This document shows positions 6,417 through 9,199 of a stretch of DNA of 9,199 nucleotides, in pieces. The translations under genes were made by a program, and so were the position numbers. The stretch comes from an uncultured Thiotrichaceae bacterium (GTDB taxonomy: Bacteria > Pseudomonadota > Gammaproteobacteria > Thiotrichales > Thiotrichaceae), in NCBI GenBank assembly GCA_902727945.1, contig CACVAV010000073.1:1-9199 (forward strand), given 5' to 3'. The first letter of the stretch is position 1. Every line of letters starts with the position of its first letter. The notes beneath the pieces are model-generated. The model had not been told where the DNA came from. It searched no databases and was given only the letters and a program-made list of their open reading frames with translations.

Positions 6417-6450
6417 AAGCTAAAGGCACGGAAAACCGTGCCTTTAGCTT
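6417..6450 (-). terminator. Strong hairpin, likely terminator of ftsH
   Basis: Starting 18 bases after the ftsH stop, the minus strand has a perfect 15-bp stem (AAGCTAAAGGCACGG with its complement) around a TTTT loop at 6435-6432. The last stem bases and those just after make a short T run (TTTT, then CC). The stem is strong but the T tract is short, so some readthrough into folP is likely. It has no T run in the plus direction. The remaining bases of the 169-base ftsH-folP gap hold the folP leader and the inverted repeat. Confidence 0.75.
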
Positions 6451-6468
6451 AAACCCGAAAGCTTCTAT

Positions 6469-8409
6469 TTAATGAGAACTGGCGGGGCCGCCTACTACCG
6501 GCTTATCTGAATCCTTCGGCTCAGAAATTTCCTTCTTTTCTGTCGGCGGTGTACCGGAAGGGCCGGAGTCATCAACATCGTCAACCCAACCCGATGGTGG
6601 TGGTGGCTCTTCACCACGCATGATCGCATCAATCTGGTTGCGGTCAATAGTCTCAAACTTCATCAGCGCCTGAGCCATCGCATGCAGTTTGTCCATATTC
6701 TCTTTCAGAATAGTCTCCGCACGCTCATAGTTCCGGTCAATAAAGTCACGAATTTCCTTGTCGATAGCATGCGCTGTTTCATCAGACATGTGTTTATGCT
6801 GAGTCACACTGCGACCCAGGAAGACTTCACCTTCATCTTCAGAATAGGACAACGGCCCTAAACGACTCGACAAGCCCCATTTGGTCACCATATTACGGGC
6901 AATTTCAGTCGCTCGCTCAATGTCATTGGACGCACCGGTAGTGACACCCTCTTCACCCAAGGTCAACTCTTCCGCGATACGCCCACCAAACAAGCTGGAA
7001 ATCTGACTTTCCAAACGTTCTTTACTGGCGCTATAACGGTCTTCTTCAGGTAAATACATAGTCACACCCAAAGCACGACCACGCGGAATAATCGTCACTT
7101 TGTAAACCGGATCATGTGAAGGCACTTTCATACCCACAATTGCATGACCTGCTTCATGGTAAGCCGTATTCAGTTTTTCCTGCTCGTTCATCACCATGGA
7201 CTTACGCTCAGCGCCCATCATGATTTTATCTTTAGCACCTTCGAATTCGGACATATTAACAGTACGTTTATTGGCACGCGCCGCAAACAGTGCCGCCTCA
7301 TTGACCAGGTTTGCCAAGTCAGCACCAGAGAATCCCGGCGTACCACGCGCAATCAATGATGGCTTAACATCATCACCCAGCGGCACTTTACGCATGTGCA
7401 CCTTGAGAATCTGCTCACGACCACGCACATCAGGCAACGGAACCACTACCTGGCGGTCAAAACGACCAGGACGCAATAAAGCAGGATCAAGTACATCAGG
7501 ACGGTTAGTCGCCGCAATCACGATAACGCCTTCACTACCTTCAAAACCGTCCATCTCGACCAGTAACTGGTTCAGTGTCTGTTCGCGCTCATCATGACCA
7601 CCACCAACACCCGCACCACGCTGACGACCTACAGCATCAATTTCATCGATGAAGATGATGCAGGGTGCATGCTTTTTAGCTTGCTCGAACATATCACGGA
7701 CACGGGAGGCACCCACACCCACAAACATTTCAACAAAATCAGAACCGGAGATACTGAAGAAAGGCACTTTTGCTTCACCAGCAATAGCCTTCGCCAGCAA
7801 AGTTTTACCCGTACCCGGCGAACCCACCATCAATACACCACGGGGAATTTTACCACCCAGCTTCTGGAATTTGCTCGGATCGCTAAGAAACTCAACCAGC
7901 TCGCCTACTTCATCCTTGGCTTCTTCACAACCCGCCACGTCATTGAAGTTCACCTTCACCTGATCTTCAGTCATCATGCGCGCCCGGCTCTTACCGAACG
8001 ACATAGCGCCACGACCACCGCCGCCGCCCTGCATCTGACGCATAATATAAATCCACAGACCAATGATCAGCAGAAATGGCACCCAGCTAATAATAATGTC
8101 CCAGAAAATTGAACGCTCTTCAGGCGGAGCTGCCTTAACCTTTACATTATTAGCTAACAGATCATTCACTAATTGTGGATCATCCGGTGGACTATAAGTA
8201 GTGAATTTAGCGCCATTTGCGGTAGTACCCGTGATGGTCTGGCCCTTAATATCAACTTCTTTAACTGCATTATTGCGCACACTCTGAATAAATTCTGAGT
8301 ATGACAACTGCGAAGCTGACTGAGTAGGCGCACTAAATTTACTGAACACAGCAATCAATACGAAGGCGATAACCGCCCAAATCAGTAAATTTTTTGTCAA
8401 TTCATTCAT
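6469..8409 (-). CDS. ftsH: ATP-dependent zinc metalloprotease FtsH
   Basis: Hexameric inner-membrane AAA+ protease that degrades misfolded membrane proteins and, in E. coli, LpxC and sigma32. Seen in the 646 residues: transmembrane helix 1 at about 6-23; a periplasmic domain about 25-100; helix 2 at about 103-123; a Gly-rich linker (128-133); Walker A GSPGTGKT at 196-203 (Lys202); pore loop FVGVG at 229-233; Walker B IIFIDE at 251-256; second region of homology at about 301-319 with arginine fingers Arg313 and Arg316; zinc motif HEAGH at 418-422 with catalytic Glu419; and the third ligand Asp496 in GASNDI. The C-terminal tail (about 610-646) is Pro/acidic and ends in GGPASSH, close to the Pseudomonas tail. 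Ser197 replaces the usual Pro of GPPGTGKT, at a variable Walker A position. GGAG lies seven bases before the ATG. It follows rlmE by 66 bases, the classic ftsJ-ftsH pair. Confidence 0.98.
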   Translation of the reverse strand: MNELTKNLLIWAVIAFVLIAVFSKFSAPTQSASQLSYSEFIQSVRNNAVKEVDIKGQTITGTTANGAKFTTYSPPDDPQLVNDLLANNVKVKAAPPEERSIFWDIIISWVPFLLIIGLWIYIMRQMQGGGGGRGAMSFGKSRARMMTEDQVKVNFNDVAGCEEAKDEVGELVEFLSDPSKFQKLGGKIPRGVLMVGSPGTGKTLLAKAIAGEAKVPFFSISGSDFVEMFVGVGASRVRDMFEQAKKHAPCIIFIDEIDAVGRQRGAGVGGGHDEREQTLNQLLVEMDGFEGSEGVIVIAATNRPDVLDPALLRPGRFDRQVVVPLPDVRGREQILKVHMRKVPLGDDVKPSLIARGTPGFSGADLANLVNEAALFAARANKRTVNMSEFEGAKDKIMMGAERKSMVMNEQEKLNTAYHEAGHAIVGMKVPSHDPVYKVTIIPRGRALGVTMYLPEEDRYSASKERLESQISSLFGGRIAEELTLGEEGVTTGASNDIERATEIARNMVTKWGLSSRLGPLSYSEDEGEVFLGRSVTQHKHMSDETAHAIDKEIRDFIDRNYERAETILKENMDKLHAMAQALMKFETIDRNQIDAIMRGEEPPPPSGWVDDVDDSGPSGTPPTEKKEISEPKDSDKPVVGGPASSH

Positions 8410-8475
8410 GGAAACACTCCATTTCCGCTATATCGATGTGGTCACAAGAACCACGGGCAAAAGTTATCACAAATA

Positions 8476-9099
8476 TTACACCATAAAGCCTTGTGCAAGC
8501 ACATATACTTCACGACTACGGGGTCTTGAAGCTGATGGCTTGCGGATTTTCACACGTTTAAAATGACGACGAACATCATTCAGGAAATCATCTGATCCCT
8601 GCCCCTGGAATAATTTAACAACAAAAGTACCGTTAGGTTTCAACACCTGACGTGCCATATCCAGTGCCAGTTCACATAAATAAATAGAGCGGGGTTGATC
8701 CACACCCTCCATGCCACTTATATTGGGTGCCATATCTGAAATAACAAGATCGGCTTTATCTTCTCCCAATAAATCGAGCAACTCCTTTAGTACGGACTCC
8801 TCCCTGAAATCCCCCACCAGGAACTCAACAAAGGGCAAGGGATCAATCGGCAGAATATCGCTGGCAATCACCCGACCTTTTTTCTCGCCCACCAGTTCGG
8901 TCGCATACTGACTCCAACCACCGGGGGCAGCACCAAGATCGACAACCGTATGACCGGGCTGAATGATTCGATCTTTGTCCTGTATTTCTTTCAGTTTGTA
9001 AATAGCACGCGAGCGATAGCCGTCTTTTTGCGACTTTTTTACATATTCATCATCAAAATGTTCTCGCAGCCATCTTTGACTACTCTTGCTTCTTGCCAT
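8476..9099 (-). CDS. rlmE: 23S rRNA 2'-O-ribose methyltransferase RlmE (FtsJ/RrmJ)
   Basis: SAM-dependent enzyme that methylates the 2'-OH of U2552 in the 23S rRNA A-loop (E. coli numbering), needed for efficient late 50S assembly. Seen in the 207 residues: SAM-binding VDLGAAPGGWSQ at 53-64 and the catalytic K-D-K-E tetrad as Lys35 (AIYKLKEI), Asp122 (ISDMAPNISG), Lys162 (VVKLFQG) and Glu197 (SREVYV). Length matches E. coli (209). No clear ribosome site precedes the ATG (the upstream bases read AAATCAATCCT), which is unusual for this window, yet the N-terminus MARSKSSQRWLREH matches the family well. It is divergent from yhbY across 47 bases and leads into ftsH. In E. coli this pair is heat-shock controlled; I do not see a convincing sigma32 promoter here. 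Confidence 0.97.
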   Translation of the reverse strand: MARSKSSQRWLREHFDDEYVKKSQKDGYRSRAIYKLKEIQDKDRIIQPGHTVVDLGAAPGGWSQYATELVGEKKGRVIASDILPIDPLPFVEFLVGDFREESVLKELLDLLGEDKADLVISDMAPNISGMEGVDQPRSIYLCELALDMARQVLKPNGTFVVKLFQGQGSDDFLNDVRRHFKRVKIRKPSASRPRSREVYVLAQGFMV

Positions 9100-9122
9100 A
9101 GGATTGATTTAGTGCTTACACT
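9093..9122 (+). promoter_or_regulatory. Candidate sigma70 promoter for yhbY
   Basis: TTGCCA (9093-9098, 5/6 to consensus) and TACACT (9117-9122, 4/6) are separated by 18 bases and point towards yhbY. A start near 9129 would give a leader of about 18 bases that still contains the ribosome site GGGAAAG. The -35 overlaps the first codons of the divergent rlmE. Confidence 0.4.
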
Positions 9123-9146
9123 TGCGCAATTTTGGGAAAGCCTATC

Positions 9147-9199
9147 ATGGAATTAAAAGAAACGCAGAAAAAACGCCTCAAGAGGCTTGCTCATGATCT
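9147..9199 (+). CDS. yhbY: Ribosome assembly RNA-binding protein YhbY (CRM domain), N-terminal fragment
   Basis: Only 17 codons are present before the right edge: MELKETQKKRLKRLAHD. This resembles the start of YhbY (E. coli: MNLSTKQKQHLKGLAH), a small protein of about 97 residues with a single CRM domain that binds pre-50S particles. The ATG has GGGAAAG about six bases upstream. The divergent position next to rlmE-ftsH is the conserved place of yhbY in gammaproteobacteria, which supports the call more than the short sequence does alone. The CRM domain's GxxG loop lies outside the window and could not be checked. Confidence 0.85.
   Translation, partial: MELKETQKKRLKRLAHD

Noticed and set aside
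7594..8112. Open frame of 172 codons on the plus strand (and a second overlapping one at 7649-7963)
   Set aside because: Both lie opposite the highly conserved ATPase region of ftsH; the His/Thr-rich composition is what reverse reading of that gene gives. No start signal or family match.
8438..8454. Short hairpin GTGGT-N7-ACCAC between rlmE and ftsH
   Set aside because: Only 5 bp, no T run and no link to a known element; likely chance.
9100..9146. Heat-shock (sigma32) promoter for rlmE-ftsH
   Set aside because: Expected from E. coli, but no CTTGAAA / CCCCAT pair with correct spacing is visible here or in the few yhbY codons available.
9174..9186. GCCTC-AA-GAGGC inverted repeat inside the first codons of yhbY
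   Set aside because: A two-base loop cannot form a normal hairpin, and the bases are explained by Arg/Leu/Lys codons of yhbY.

Overview
This window looks like an ordinary stretch of core chromosome from a gammaproteobacterium, probably a marine lineage close to Pseudomonadales/Oceanospirillales. Three things point there: the gene order yhbY < > rlmE-ftsH-folP-glmM-tpiA-secG-tRNA-Leu(GAG) matches the Pseudomonas-type arrangement (E. coli lacks tpiA at this place), the FtsH and Dtd sequences read like gammaproteobacterial family members, and base composition is moderate rather than GC-rich. The genus cannot be fixed from the sequence alone. Apart from the first codons of yhbY at the right edge, every gene is on the minus strand, so transcription runs from right to left.

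Right part (about 9199 to 6410): yhbY (ribosome assembly, plus strand, cut by the edge) diverges from rlmE-ftsH. RlmE methylates 23S rRNA, and FtsH is the membrane AAA+ zinc protease. A strong hairpin with a short T run follows ftsH. Middle part (about 6400 to 2675): folP (dihydropteroate synthase), glmM (phosphoglucosamine mutase), tpiA (triosephosphate isomerase), secG (translocon subunit) and a tRNA-Leu with anticodon GAG lie close together and probably share transcription. They end at a clear intrinsic terminator at 2631-2666.

Left part (about 2580 to 1): a compact operon of ppk2 (polyphosphate:nucleotide phosphotransferase), pip (prolyl aminopeptidase) and dtd (D-aminoacyl-tRNA deacylase), the last two overlapping by ATGA. 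After a 147-base AT-rich gap comes the start of a small lipoprotein gene with an 18-base tandem repeat encoding a Lys/Ala/Glu-rich helix; it runs off the left edge. In relatives the tRNA-Leu is normally followed by rimP-nusA-infB, so the junction at about 2600-2670 is a break in conserved gene order.

No mobile element, CRISPR array, defence system or obviously new system is visible. No gap between genes exceeds 170 bases. The points worth a second look are small: a Pro in place of the usual Ser in the Dtd SQxxT motif, a long repeat-bearing SecG tail, a perfect dyad upstream of folP with an unclear folP start, the synteny break, and the repeat-rich lipoprotein.
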